A stretch of 64,000 nt of DNA from an uncultured Oscillospiraceae bacterium (GCA_910577565.1 CAJTNJ010000003.1:62001-126000); one strand, 5' to 3'. Numbered from the stretch's first letter, positions 15,102 through 24,961 are shown. Notes: generated from the sequence alone by a model not told the origin. Made by a program: numbers and translations.

Positions 15102-15122
15102 TGTGTTAATCACGGTAACACA
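15102..15122 (+). terminator. Weak hairpin after yebC
   Basis: TGTGTTA pairs with TAACACA around a 7-nt loop and is followed by ATTT. It is a possible but weak terminator. The rest of 15069-15343 shows no gene. Confidence 0.3.
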
Positions 15123-15343
15123 ATTTAAGTTGAAAAATTTGCTTGGATATAGGCAAAAACTTAATTATAAATTTGACATTATCTAAAGGGTGACATTAGG
15201 GAGTTTATATTTACTGATTTTGTAATTATGACTTTTATTTGATGTCAATATTTAATATGAGATCTTTGGACATATAATATACCTATATAATATAATTTTG
15301 ATAGTTTGAAAAATTTTTCTTTTTTGTTTTGTTTGTTTGAGCA

Positions 15344-15372
15344 TTGAAAATGTTGGTGTGTTGTGATATACT
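15344..15372 (+). promoter_or_regulatory. Sigma-A promoter of the aspS-gatCAB operon
   Basis: TTGAAA at 15344-15349, a 17-base spacer and TATACT at 15367-15372, about 34 bases upstream of aspS. No T-box motif is seen in the short leader. Confidence 0.7.
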
Positions 15373-15405
15373 GTTTAATTATAAAAATAAAAGCTGAAAG
15401 GGAAA

Positions 15406-17160
15406 ATGACTATGTCTATGGAGAATGAATATCGTACTCACACGTCTGCAGAATTGGGAGAAGACAGCATAGGTAAAAATATAAGAGCAGCCGGTTGGGT
15501 TGAAAATATTCGAGATCATGGTGGAGTAATTTTTCTTGATTTTAGAGATCACTATGGTGTTTTGCAGGTTGTAATTCACAATGAGGATCAGCTTAAAGGT
15601 ATTTGCCGTGAAACGGTTGTTTCTGTAAGTGGCGAGGTTAGAAAAAGATCTGAAGAAACAATAAATAAAAAGATTGCAACAGGTACCATTGAGGTTGTTT
15701 GTGATAGCTTAAAAATTTTGGGCAAATGCAAAAACAATTTGCCGTTTGAAATTATGACCTCAACATCGGTTAAAGAAGAGTTAAGGCTTAAATATCGTTT
15801 TTTGGATTTGCGCAATCAGAAAGTTCATAGCAATATTGTACTAAGAGCAGAAGTGATTTCATTTATGCGCAAAAAGATGACTGATATGGGTTTTTTGGAA
15901 ATTCAAACTCCCATTCTTTCGGCATCTTCGCCTGAGGGAGCAAGAGACTATCTAATTCCAAGCAGAAAGCATAAAGGCAAGTTTTATGCTTTGCCTCAAG
16001 CACCGCAGATATTTAAACAGCTTTTGATGACATCAGGATTTGATAAATATTTTCAAATAGCTCCATGTTTTCGTGATGAAGATTCTCGCGCGGATAGGTC
16101 TCCTGGCGAGTTCTATCAGTTGGATTTTGAAATGGCTTTTGCAACTCAAGAGGATGTGCTTAAAGTTACTGAAAAGGTTCTTTCTGAAACGTTCGAAAAG
16201 TTTTCAAAATTTGAGTCTACAAAAGCTCCTTTTCCAAGGTTTACCTACGAAGAAGCAATGCTAAAATACGGCACAGATAAGCCGGATCTTAGGAACCCAC
16301 TTGAAATTATTGATATATCTGACATGTTTTTGCAATCTGATTTTAAACCGTTTGAGGGCAAGTGTGTTAGAGCAATAAATGTTCCTGATTGTGCAAACCA
16401 GTCAAAAGGCTTCTTTGAAAAGATGCTTAAATTTGCAACTGGAATTGGAATGAAAGGTCTTGGTTATTTTAAGGTTGATGATGATTTAAAGTTTAACGGC
16501 CCTATAGATAAATTTTTAAATGACGATCAGCGCAAGGAGTTAATAGAGCGAGCAGCTCTTAAGCCTGGCTCTGTGCTTTATTTTATAGCAGATAGCAAGA
16601 AAAATTCTCCAATTTTTGCTGGGCAGATAAGAACGGAAGTTGCAAATAGAATGAATCTTATCGATAAAGATAAATTCGAGTTTTGCTTTATTACAGACTT
16701 TCCTATGTATGACCTTGATGAAGAAACAGGTAAAATTATATTTACGCATAATCCATTTTCCATGCCGCAAGGTGGAATTGAAGCTTTAAATAGTGAAAAT
16801 CCGCTTAATATACTTGCATGGCAGTATGATGTTGTGTGCAACGGTGTTGAACTTTCATCGGGAGCTGTCCGCAATCATGATCTTGATGCACTTGTTAAAG
16901 CTTTTGAGATTGCAGGATATGATAAACAAACCGTGTTTGATAAATTTCCTGCAATGTGCAGTGCTTTCCAGTATGGTGCACCACCTCATGCTGGTATGGC
17001 GCCTGGTGTTGACAGGATACTGATGCTTCTTTGCAATGAGGAAAATATAAGGGAAGTTGTGGCGTTCCCAATGAATTCAAATGCTCAGGATTTGCTTTTG
17101 GGTGCTCCCGGTGAGGTTACAGAACAACAGCTTCGTGAAGTGCATATAAAACTGAGATAA
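15406..17160 (+). CDS. aspS: Aspartyl-tRNA synthetase, probably non-discriminating
   Basis: A 584-residue bacterial-type class II synthetase: an N-terminal OB-fold anticodon domain (residues about 15-115), a catalytic core with SPEGARDYLIPSR and FRDEDSRADRSPGEF, a GAD insertion, and a final AGMAPGVDRILMLL motif 3. His38 in IRDHGGVIFLDFRD is the residue type linked to AspRS that also charges tRNA-Asn. The gene heads an operon with gatC, gatA and gatB, which fits the Asp-tRNA-Asn route. Three clustered ATGs (15406, 15412, 15418) leave the exact start open. Confidence 0.95.
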   Translation: MTMSMENEYRTHTSAELGEDSIGKNIRAAGWVENIRDHGGVIFLDFRDHYGVLQVVIHNEDQLKGICRETVVSVSGEVRKRSEETINKKIATGTIEVVCDSLKILGKCKNNLPFEIMTSTSVKEELRLKYRFLDLRNQKVHSNIVLRAEVISFMRKKMTDMGFLEIQTPILSASSPEGARDYLIPSRKHKGKFYALPQAPQIFKQLLMTSGFDKYFQIAPCFRDEDSRADRSPGEFYQLDFEMAFATQEDVLKVTEKVLSETFEKFSKFESTKAPFPRFTYEEAMLKYGTDKPDLRNPLEIIDISDMFLQSDFKPFEGKCVRAINVPDCANQSKGFFEKMLKFATGIGMKGLGYFKVDDDLKFNGPIDKFLNDDQRKELIERAALKPGSVLYFIADSKKNSPIFAGQIRTEVANRMNLIDKDKFEFCFITDFPMYDLDEETGKIIFTHNPFSMPQGGIEALNSENPLNILAWQYDVVCNGVELSSGAVRNHDLDALVKAFEIAGYDKQTVFDKFPAMCSAFQYGAPPHAGMAPGVDRILMLLCNEENIREVVAFPMNSNAQDLLLGAPGEVTEQQLREVHIKLR

Positions 17161-17190
17161 AAATAAACCTTATGCTTTGGAGGAATAAAC

Positions 17191-17496
17191 ATGGTTACTA
17201 AAGAAGAATTGATGGATCTTGCAACTTTGTCAAAATTAAATATTTCTGACGGTGAAACCGAGAAGTTGTTAAAGGATATGGAAGAAATTATAAAATTTGC
17301 TGATACTATAAATTCAGCTTCAAGTGAAGGAGTTGCATTTGATAATATAAACGAATTGCAAAATGTTTATCGTGAAGATGATATTATAGAGTCATATCCC
17401 CAGTCGGAAATTCTTAATAATGCTAAAACACAAGAAGACGGTTTTTTCTGCATAAGTAACAGAGGCCAAGGCAAAAAGGAGGATTTGGCGTTTTGA
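17191..17496 (+). CDS. gatC: Asp/Glu-tRNA amidotransferase subunit C
   Basis: A 101-residue GatC, which ties the GatA amidase to the GatB kinase. It opens MVTKEELMDLATLSKLNISD, the usual helical start, and has the FDNINELQNVYREDDII tail of the family. RBS TGGAGGA. It lies 30 bases after aspS, and its TGA overlaps the gatA start. Confidence 0.92.
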   Translation: MVTKEELMDLATLSKLNISDGETEKLLKDMEEIIKFADTINSASSEGVAFDNINELQNVYREDDIIESYPQSEILNNAKTQEDGFFCISNRGQGKKEDLAF

Positions 17497-18944
17497 TAAG
17501 CAAGATACAGAAGCTTTTAAAGACAAAGCAAATTAAATGTTGTGAACTTACTGAAAAATATCTAACTGAAATTAAGAATAAAAACAATGATTTAACCGCT
17601 TATGTTAATGTTACTTCTGAGATGGCAATTGACCAAGCAATGGCGGTTGATGAAAAGATTGCCAATGGTGAGGATATAGATGCTTTAGATGGCATACCAA
17701 TGACGCTTAAAGATAATATTTCCACCAAAGACGTTGAAACAACATGTTGCTCTAATATACTTAAAGGCTACAAACCGATATATGATGCGTCTGTTTGGAC
17801 TAAGCTTAAAAACGGTGGTAGTGTGCTCTTGGGCAAGGCAAACATGGATGAGTTTGCTATGGGATCTTCATGTGAGACTTCTTGTTTTGGTGGTGCAAAA
17901 AATCCACATAATTATAACCATGTTGCAGGTGGAAGTTCGGGCGGTGTTGCAAGCGCTGTTGGAGCGGGACTTGCGGTATATGGCCTTGGATCGGATACGG
18001 GTGGCTCTATTAGACAACCAGCAAGTTTTTGTGGATTGGTTGGTCTTAAACCTACTTATGGTTCAGTTTCAAGATATGGGCTTATTGCTTATGCCTCTAG
18101 TTTGGATCAGATAGGCCCTATCGCAAGCAGTGTTGAGGATGCCGCTATTGTTTATGACGAAATAGCTTTTAAAGATTCAATGGATTCCACATGCAGAGGA
18201 AAGTCTGAAGATACGGTATCTCACCTTAATGATAGCATAGATAATTTAAAAATAGGAATTGCAGGCGAATATTTTGAATCAGTCGATGCTGAGGTTAACA
18301 GAAGCATAAAAGATGCTTTAAAAGTTTATGAGAATTTGGGAGCTAAAATTGTAGACATATCATTGCCTTCTATTGGATATGCACTTCCTGTATATTATAT
18401 AATTGCGTGTGCCGAAGCATCATCAAATCTTGGAAGGTATGACGGAATTAGATATGGTTTTAGGGCAGATGATTATCAAGGGTTTCATGAAATGATTTGT
18501 AAGACTAGAAGCGAAGGCTTTGGTGAAGAAGTTAAACGCAGAATTTTGCTTGGCACATATGTCCTTTCTTCTGGTTATTATGATGCTTATTATAAAAAAG
18601 CACAGTCTCTTAGAGGCAGTATAGTTTATGGGTTTAATAAAGCATTTGAGAACTGCGATGTTATACTTGCACCGACAGTTCCAATGACGGCATTTAAGTG
18701 CGGTGTGACTTCTAAAGACCCTGTTAAGACCTATCAAACTGATATTTGCACCGTTCCTGTTAATATTGCAGGATTGCCTGCTGTTTCAATCCCGTGTGGC
18801 TTTGGCAAAAACGATTTACCTATTGGAATGCAGTTGATTGGGCCAAAATTTACCGAATCTAAGCTGCTTTGCATTGCAAATAAATTTGAACAAGCAACAG
18901 ATCGCTGCTTCTTCAAGCAAGTTGAAGGAGGTGTAAATCTTTGA
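17493..18944 (+). CDS. gatA: Asp/Glu-tRNA amidotransferase subunit A (amidase)
   Basis: A 483-residue amidase-signature enzyme that releases ammonia from Gln for GatB. The Ser-cisSer-Lys triad is visible: Lys73 in MTLKDNI, Ser148 in GGSSGG, Ser172 in SDTGGSIRQPAS. The start is TTG 17493, overlapping gatC as TTGA, with AAGGAGG about 8 bases upstream. Length and motifs are normal. Confidence 0.96.
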   Translation: MISKIQKLLKTKQIKCCELTEKYLTEIKNKNNDLTAYVNVTSEMAIDQAMAVDEKIANGEDIDALDGIPMTLKDNISTKDVETTCCSNILKGYKPIYDASVWTKLKNGGSVLLGKANMDEFAMGSSCETSCFGGAKNPHNYNHVAGGSSGGVASAVGAGLAVYGLGSDTGGSIRQPASFCGLVGLKPTYGSVSRYGLIAYASSLDQIGPIASSVEDAAIVYDEIAFKDSMDSTCRGKSEDTVSHLNDSIDNLKIGIAGEYFESVDAEVNRSIKDALKVYENLGAKIVDISLPSIGYALPVYYIIACAEASSNLGRYDGIRYGFRADDYQGFHEMICKTRSEGFGEEVKRRILLGTYVLSSGYYDAYYKKAQSLRGSIVYGFNKAFENCDVILAPTVPMTAFKCGVTSKDPVKTYQTDICTVPVNIAGLPAVSIPCGFGKNDLPIGMQLIGPKFTESKLLCIANKFEQATDRCFFKQVEGGVNL

Positions 18945-20359
18945 TGGAATATGAATTAGTCATGGGGCTTGAAACCCATATTGAACTTTCGACTAATACG
19001 AAGATTTTTTGTTCTTGTACTACCGAGTTTGGTGGAGAACCAAATACCCATTGTTGTCCTATATGTATAGGACTTCCCGGAACTATGCCAAAACTAAACC
19101 GAGAAGTTGTTAAATATGCTATCATGGTAGGTCTTGCTACTAATTGTGATATAGCAGAAATTGCCAAGATGGACAGAAAAAACTATGTTTATCCTGATCT
19201 ACCAAAAGCATATCAAATATCAGAATATGACATGCCGATTTGTGAGCATGGGCATATTGAGCTTTCAAATGGTAGAAAGATTGGACTTACACGTATTCAT
19301 ATAGAAGAAGACGCTGGAAAGCTTATTCATGACAGAGGGCAGACCTTTATTGATTATAATAGGGGAGGGGTTCCGCTCATTGAGATTGTATCCGAACCTG
19401 ATTTTAGATCGGTTGAAGAGGCAATTGAATATCTTGAGCGGTTGCAGTTAATCGTTAAGTATATTGGTGTTTCCGATTGCAAGATGCAAGAGGGAAGTAT
19501 GCGCTGCGATGTCAATGTATCTGTAAGGCCAGTTGGTGTCAAAGAGTTTGGAATTAGAACCGAAATAAAAAATATGAATTCCTTTACTAACATATCAAGA
19601 GCGGTAAAATATGAAATGCAAAGGCAGATAGACTTGATAGAGAACGGTGAGAAGGTTGTTCAAGAGACGCGGCGTTTTGATGATGTCCTTGGTGTGACTG
19701 AATCTATGAGAGGAAAGGAAGACGCGCATGATTATAGATATTTTCGCGAACCTGACCTTGTAACTATTAAAACTACCAAAGAAGAAATAAACGCTATCAA
19801 AGATTCTTTGCCTGAACTTCCCGATAAAAGATTGGCAAGATATATAAAAGATTATGGATTATCAGAAGTTGATGCTAGGCTGATAGTTAAATATAAACGT
19901 GTTGCTGATTTTTTTGAATTGTCAACAAAGGGACTAAAATCTTATAAAAGCTGTTCAAACTTGATATTATCTTTAATTTTTTCCAAACTTGATAGCGATT
20001 CTGAAAAAGAAGAGTTTAACATAAAAGTAACGGCAGAAGATATGAACGAACTGCTTAATTTACTTGAATCGGGTAAAATTACAAATAATATTGCCAAAAG
20101 AGCGCTTGAAGATATGTTAAATACGGGCAAAAATGTTAAAGATATTTTGTCTGATGACGATTTAAAAGGTTTGGATGAGAACGAACTTAAATCAATATGC
20201 GATCAAGCTGTAAAAAGCAATCCGCTTGCTGTTAAAGATTATCTTGCGGGCAAAGAAAAAGCAGTAAAAGCTTTGATCGGTTTTGTTATGAAAACCACTA
20301 AAGGTCGTGCAGATGCAAGGACTGCTGAAAAGTTTATAATTGACATGATTAAAAAATAA
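18944..20359 (+). CDS. gatB: Asp/Glu-tRNA amidotransferase subunit B
   Basis: A 471-residue GatB, which phosphorylates and amidates Asp-tRNA or Glu-tRNA. Seen are the start YELVMGLETHIELST, zinc-site cysteines (FCSC ... HCCPICIGLPG), DYNRGGVPLIEIVSEPD, and the YqeY-like helical tail. ATG 18944 overlaps the gatA stop; a TTG three bases earlier has the better RBS spacing (GAAGGAGGTG) and is possible. With GatC and GatA it completes the complex. A strong terminator follows. Confidence 0.96.
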   Translation: MEYELVMGLETHIELSTNTKIFCSCTTEFGGEPNTHCCPICIGLPGTMPKLNREVVKYAIMVGLATNCDIAEIAKMDRKNYVYPDLPKAYQISEYDMPICEHGHIELSNGRKIGLTRIHIEEDAGKLIHDRGQTFIDYNRGGVPLIEIVSEPDFRSVEEAIEYLERLQLIVKYIGVSDCKMQEGSMRCDVNVSVRPVGVKEFGIRTEIKNMNSFTNISRAVKYEMQRQIDLIENGEKVVQETRRFDDVLGVTESMRGKEDAHDYRYFREPDLVTIKTTKEEINAIKDSLPELPDKRLARYIKDYGLSEVDARLIVKYKRVADFFELSTKGLKSYKSCSNLILSLIFSKLDSDSEKEEFNIKVTAEDMNELLNLLESGKITNNIAKRALEDMLNTGKNVKDILSDDDLKGLDENELKSICDQAVKSNPLAVKDYLAGKEKAVKALIGFVMKTTKGRADARTAEKFIIDMIKK

Positions 20360-20361
20360 AA

Positions 20362-20408
20362 ACAAGTGGGATAGATGAAGTTTATAACTCTATATCCCAC
20401 TTGTTTTG
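20362..20408 (+). terminator. Terminator between gatB and degV (convergent)
   Basis: ACAAGTGGGATA pairs perfectly with TATCCCACTTGT, followed by TTTG. A/T-rich flanks on both sides mean it may stop both converging transcripts. Confidence 0.85.
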
Positions 20409-20419
20409 TTTTATTAAAT

Positions 20420-21277
20420 TTATTTGTTTCTCAGAAAAATTATTCCAAGAGTATTTGGTCCTCCATATGAACTTACTGAGCAGTTTGATTTTGCTTTAAT
20501 CACTTGGTTAAAATTATATTCATTTTTTAATTTTTCTGCTATATTTTCAACTATCTTTTGATCGCAGCTTGAATGGGCAACAAATACTATACTTTTGTCT
20601 ATATCATTGCGATTTTTTAATTTTTTATCTACATATTTTGGTACACATCTAATCCACGAACCTTTATATTTTTTCCCCATTGTTAGTTTTCCATTTTTAA
20701 TATATATGCAAGTATGTAGGTTAAACAAGTTGTTCAAAAATTTATATATAGGAAGACATCTGTCGGCTGCATAATAATAATTTAATGTATCTAAAATAAA
20801 ACTAGTCTCGACTTTAGGAACTAAATTATTATTTAACATATTTGCTATATATTTTGCATTTTTTCCTTCTGCTACCAGCTTACATGCATTTATAACACAA
20901 AGCGCAATACCAGATGATGCATTAAGAGAATCTATTATGTATATACTGCCTTTGGGTAGTTCTTTTGCTGCTGTACATGCATTTTGATAACAAGCTGTCA
21001 ATTCACTGCTTATATTTATATGAATAACTTGATACCCACTGCCAACTATAGGCATAAAGAAATCGAGATAATCACGTATAGATACCGCATAGGTTCTTGC
21101 TATCGTTTTTGTTTTTTCATAATAATCAAACATGTCATCAGGGTTAATATCAATTGTATCTCTGTATGTATCTGAGCTTGTTTTAATATAAAGTGGCATT
21201 ATTTTAATATTATATTTTTCAATTAAGTCATGTGGTATATCAGCTGCACTATCAGTAGTAATAATTATTTTATTCAT
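20420..21277 (-). CDS. DegV family fatty-acid-binding protein
   Basis: A 285-residue DegV-fold protein. It begins MNKIIITTDSAADIPHDLI, has the IHINISSELTACYQNA block, and ends near SSYGGPNTLGIIFL. DegV/FakB proteins bind a fatty acid and, with FakA, feed phospholipid synthesis; no fakA is nearby, so the role of this paralogue is inferred from the family. RBS GGAGG. It stands alone. Confidence 0.9.
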   Translation of the reverse strand: MNKIIITTDSAADIPHDLIEKYNIKIMPLYIKTSSDTYRDTIDINPDDMFDYYEKTKTIARTYAVSIRDYLDFFMPIVGSGYQVIHINISSELTACYQNACTAAKELPKGSIYIIDSLNASSGIALCVINACKLVAEGKNAKYIANMLNNNLVPKVETSFILDTLNYYYAADRCLPIYKFLNNLFNLHTCIYIKNGKLTMGKKYKGSWIRCVPKYVDKKLKNRNDIDKSIVFVAHSSCDQKIVENIAEKLKNEYNFNQVIKAKSNCSVSSYGGPNTLGIIFLRNK

Positions 21278-21789
21278 TAATTTCCTCCATAAATTTAATT
21301 TAATTGATAAATAATAATGTTTTAATCAACTGAAATTAATTTGGTTTAATTTTTAATATTTACGCCACAATAAAATTAATTTGTAATTTTATCTTATAAT
21401 AGGAAGTTTTTATGTAGAATGATTTTTGCTTATTTTTATTTATTGATTTTAAGAAAAATAAATCATTTTTTAATTATAAAAACAATTTGGATAACACGAT
21501 TTTTAATAGTTATGCTTTGAATTATCATAATAGTGCTTAAACAGTTGATAAAATATAATGTTATATATTGTGTGATATTTTTATGATTTTATATTGTTTC
21601 ATTTTTATTTTAATTATCAAATATTATATATACAAAACGAAATATAAATTTTTACTGTATATAATTAAAAATTTTTTATTTTGTTTTTAATAAAATTTCA
21701 AATGGTCGCATTAGCAAATATATATATGGGATTTTTTCTTTAGAATTCACCTCCTGGAATATGCCATTTCATATTATTATATCATAAAA
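21278..21789. other. AT-rich intergenic region with a stray Shine-Dalgarno
   Basis: Contains no convincing gene. On the minus strand AGGAGGTG lies at 21748-21755 with only a 24-codon frame behind it (GTG 21750 to TAA 21676). See the finding on this spot. Confidence 0.4.
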
Positions 21790-22302
21790 TTATTTGCATA
21801 TCAAATTTACAGATAAAACGCTCATAATCATGCCAATAAAGTCACCTAAAACTGCAGCTGGAATAGCATATCTTGTTTTTGAAATGCCAACAGCTCCAAA
21901 ATAGACTGCCAAAGTGTAAAATGTTGTTTCGGATGAAGCTACCAAAACGCTTGCTATCAATCCTACTTTTGAGTCCGGTGGATGGACTTTGAAAACTTGT
22001 TCCAGCAAAGAAAGCGCACCCCCACCTGAAATAGGGCGCAAAAGAGCAAGCGGTATTAAATCTTTTGGAAGGCCAAATAGCGAAAAAAAGGTACTTAAAA
22101 TATTACATAAATAATTTAGTCCTCCCGATGCATTTAGCATTCTAATGATTGATATTAAACCAACAAGCACGGGCAAAATTGATATGGCTGTTTTAAGGCC
22201 GTCTTTTGCACCATCTATGAAAACTTTAAACACGTCCACCTTTTTAATTATTGCTGTGAGAAATATAAAAGCGATGATTACGGGTATAAAGTAATCTGTC
22301 AT
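21790..22302 (-). CDS. spmB: Spore maturation protein B
   Basis: A 170-residue integral membrane protein of the nucleoside-recognition (gate) domain family. The SpmB signature LLRPISGGGALSLLEQVF and SSETTFYTLAVYFGAVGI are visible, with four or five hydrophobic helices. In Bacillus, SpmA and SpmB are needed for full spore-core dehydration. It overlaps spmA by ATGA and has a GGGGGG RBS. One of the main clues that the host sporulates. Confidence 0.93.
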   Translation of the reverse strand: MTDYFIPVIIAFIFLTAIIKKVDVFKVFIDGAKDGLKTAISILPVLVGLISIIRMLNASGGLNYLCNILSTFFSLFGLPKDLIPLALLRPISGGGALSLLEQVFKVHPPDSKVGLIASVLVASSETTFYTLAVYFGAVGISKTRYAIPAAVLGDFIGMIMSVLSVNLICK

Positions 22303-22880
22303 TTATTTTTATCCCCCCAAAACTGTGCAAATATTTTGACAGCTATTATTGAAAACAACAGTGTAACTAGAGAAGATAAAAGCATAGGCAGCATAATTTT
22401 CATTGGCCAAGCAGAGCCGTGTTCTAGCCTTATTGTTGAAATTGTTGTTGGTATTATTTGAAGAGCAGCAGTGTTTATAACGCAAAATAAGATCATATTA
22501 TGGGAAGCATAACCATCTTTTTTTTCATATTTTTGGAACCTTTTCATAGCATCTATTCCAAAAGGTGTAGCGGCATTTCCAAGGCCAAGCAAATTTGCAG
22601 AAACATTCATAGATACAGCTTCTATTGCATCAATTGATGGATTTCTAAACAGCTTATTTAGAATTGGTTTAAATAGTTTAGCTATCATTGAGGTTATATT
22701 AGCTTGTTGTGCTACTTTCATAACACCTGACCAAAAGCAGATAGCTCCTGCTATTGATAAAAATAGTTTTACTGCTTCTGTCCCTCCGCCGATAGCAGCA
22801 GTGCTGACCTGTGAAATTTTGCCAGATATTATGCCAAAAAAAACAGCGAATATTGCACCTATGCTAAAAATCCATTTCAA
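22299..22880 (-). CDS. spmA: Spore maturation protein A
   Basis: A 193-residue membrane protein with five or so hydrophobic segments. Family motifs include AICFWSGVMKVAQQAN, NLLGLGNAATPFGIDAM and MILFCVINTAALQIIPTT. The start is TTG 22880 with AAAGGTGG 8 bases upstream. It is the first gene of spmA-spmB. A sporulation-sigma promoter is expected upstream, but I could not assign one with confidence. Confidence 0.93.
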   Translation of the reverse strand: MKWIFSIGAIFAVFFGIISGKISQVSTAAIGGGTEAVKLFLSIAGAICFWSGVMKVAQQANITSMIAKLFKPILNKLFRNPSIDAIEAVSMNVSANLLGLGNAATPFGIDAMKRFQKYEKKDGYASHNMILFCVINTAALQIIPTTISTIRLEHGSAWPMKIMLPMLLSSLVTLLFSIIAVKIFAQFWGDKNK

Positions 22881-23214
22881 AATGAAAGCACCACCTTTTA
22901 TAAAGAATTATATTCATATTAGGTGTAGAGCATGACTGCGAAGTGTTTAAAATACAAAAAGGGTGAAAAACATATCAAGGCAGAGAAATGTTTAATCATC
23001 TAAAAAGTAGTGAATGTAAAAGTATGAGTTAGCTATGTTAAATAACCACTATAAAACAGCATACATAATGGAAAAAGGTTATTTAAATGATTGAATTTGA
23101 TATGGTAAAATTAGATAAAAACCTAATAAATGCTTTAACATGGAAGATGTGAGTATAGTTTTTTGTAGGTATATTTTTTGTGTTTTATAAAATAAGTATC
23201 AGTTTGTTGGAACT
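22881..23214. other. Intergenic region between spmA and a divergent lipoprotein gene
   Basis: About 330 bases with no supportable gene or hairpin. It must carry the promoters for both divergent units; only the + strand one (23215-23242) is clear. Confidence 0.4.
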
Positions 23215-23242
23215 TTCACAAATTAATTTAACATGATATAAT
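23215..23242 (+). promoter_or_regulatory. Probable sigma-A promoter of the lipoprotein gene
   Basis: TTCACA at 23215-23220, a 16-base spacer and TATAAT at 23237-23242, 22 bases ahead of the start codon. The -10 is perfect and the -35 is fair. Confidence 0.5.
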
Positions 23243-23264
23243 ATTTTACAAGAGGTGAAAGGTA

Positions 23265-23771
23265 ATGAAGACAAAAATACTTGTTATTCAAATGCTTTTG
23301 TTGTGTATGATTTTATTTAGTGGATGTAATTCGCAAAACGCACAAAATCAGATAGAATCTTGTGAATCATCCGTTTTGGAAAGTAATACACAAATTAAAA
23401 AGTACTCAGTTGATGAGTACTTGATTGTAAGAAATATTTTTGTAGACAAATATAGAACAACCGTTGAATTGATTCAAAAAGAGATTTCTGGTTTTAATTT
23501 AAGTGAAGATTGGTGGAACAACTACAAATCTTTGCACAGTGATGTGGATAGTATGTCAGCTGCTTTTCTTGGTATTAGAGAAAAAGTTTCCGATGAGAAT
23601 ATGAACGACTTTAATAACATTAAAGATGAAATTGATAAATATGCAGTTGCTATAAATAAAATTGAAGAGGCTTATGGTAAAAGTGCGGATGAACAGGCAA
23701 TAATAATTGCAGAGGGTGTTAAAAATATGAATATCGCTAATTATGATTGGAAAAATAAAATAGGTGATTAA
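23265..23771 (+). CDS. Small lipoprotein, unknown function
   Basis: A 168-residue predicted lipoprotein with a signal peptide and lipobox (LLLCMILFSGC, cleavage before the Cys at residue 21). A Ser/Gln-rich spacer precedes a helical, acidic domain (residues about 45-165) containing EDWWNNYKS-like aromatic residues. I do not recognise the family. RBS AGAGGTGA. Its end overlaps the end of the convergent tmcAL gene by 4 bases, with no terminator between. Confidence 0.75.
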   Translation: MKTKILVIQMLLLCMILFSGCNSQNAQNQIESCESSVLESNTQIKKYSVDEYLIVRNIFVDKYRTTVELIQKEISGFNLSEDWWNNYKSLHSDVDSMSAAFLGIREKVSDENMNDFNNIKDEIDKYAVAINKIEEAYGKSADEQAIIIAEGVKNMNIANYDWKNKIGD

Positions 23772-24895
23772 TTTATAATTATTGGTTTTGTTCTAAAATC
23801 TATGCCACAGGGTTTTGGATTTTTTTGGCATAGTGTAAATAGGTCTGTTGCTTTGGAATCGAGATTTGCGGAATAGGGGAACTGTTTTTCTATTGCCTTA
23901 AAATTCGATGTTACCATTATTTTAGAAGACTTTTTTATATTTGATAATATTTTTTTGCCGGTTTGATTAAAACCTAAAACTCGTGCATATTCAGGGCTTT
24001 TAGGTAAATCTTGTTTATATATATCCATGAGCGAGTAAAAGGCAATTCTTCTAATTCTTGAGTATGTATATCGTTTAGTTTTTACAAATCTAAAGAACTC
24101 ATCCAAGTTTTTTGAGTTTTTAGAGGCTTTAAATAATCTATTTTCTAAACCTTCAGTAACGTCCGGCAAATTATAAAAGTCGGATAAACTTCTGTTTCGA
24201 AATTTATAAAATAATAGTTTTTCAGGAAATTGGCTGGGTTCTTTATATAAGCTTAAAATTTCATTAGGGACATAATCACAAAGCATTTGAGGATTTTTTC
24301 TCAGGTAAGAAGCGCTGGCTGTTTTATCTGGAATATCGCTGTTGTGTTGTGCTCCTAATCTTTTTATCGTATGAAAAGAAATGTTTGATTTTATTTTTAA
24401 ACAAGCTTTTATATATTCAACTCCAAGAGTGTTGTTAGGAAAGTTAAGAATAGAAGCTTTTGAGCCGATTGCGAGTTGTCGAGCTTTTGGATAGCTGTAT
24501 CCTTGTTTTAAATAATATTTCATTTGTTCTTTGCTATCAATTTCTTTGCATAGATTAGCTACTTTAATTAATTTATTAATATTGCCTGATTCACTTCCAA
24601 AGCTTATAATGTTAACGCAATTTAAATCGTTAAGTATCTTAACGGCTCCGTAAGAAAACCTTTCTGCACAAGAACAAGAAAATGTTGTTGGAAGTTCAAT
24701 TACAATATCAGCACCACACATAAGAGCTGCTTTTGCCCTGGACCACTTGTCGTATATTGCAAGATCACCTCGTTGCATTAAGTGACCGCTCATTATAATA
24801 ATTACGGCATCAGATATTTTTTTTACTTTATTTATGTGATATAAATGTCCGTTATGTAATGGGTTGTACTCAGCAATGATACCACAAATTTTCAT
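23768..24895 (-). CDS. tmcAL: tRNA(Met) cytidine acetate ligase
   Basis: A 375-residue TmcAL (YlbM) protein, a nucleotidyltransferase-like enzyme that acetylates the wobble cytidine of elongator tRNA-Met using acetate and ATP. The adenylate-binding motif is at the N terminus (GIIAEYNPLHNGHLYHI), with SGHLMQRGDLAIYDKW and IVIELPT following. Good RBS (TAGGAG). Normal length. Confidence 0.93.
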   Translation of the reverse strand: MKICGIIAEYNPLHNGHLYHINKVKKISDAVIIIMSGHLMQRGDLAIYDKWSRAKAALMCGADIVIELPTTFSCSCAERFSYGAVKILNDLNCVNIISFGSESGNINKLIKVANLCKEIDSKEQMKYYLKQGYSYPKARQLAIGSKASILNFPNNTLGVEYIKACLKIKSNISFHTIKRLGAQHNSDIPDKTASASYLRKNPQMLCDYVPNEILSLYKEPSQFPEKLLFYKFRNRSLSDFYNLPDVTEGLENRLFKASKNSKNLDEFFRFVKTKRYTYSRIRRIAFYSLMDIYKQDLPKSPEYARVLGFNQTGKKILSNIKKSSKIMVTSNFKAIEKQFPYSANLDSKATDLFTLCQKNPKPCGIDFRTKPIIIN

Positions 24896-24961
24896 GTATA
24901 ACTCCTATATATTTTTAATTAATTTTATATAGTTATACTAAACACATATTGGTTTTACAGC

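Noticed and set aside
22895..22960. Sporulation-sigma promoter upstream of spmA
   Set aside because: Partial matches (TCATG, ATATAAT) exist, but spacing and -35 do not fit sigma-E or sigma-G well enough to claim.
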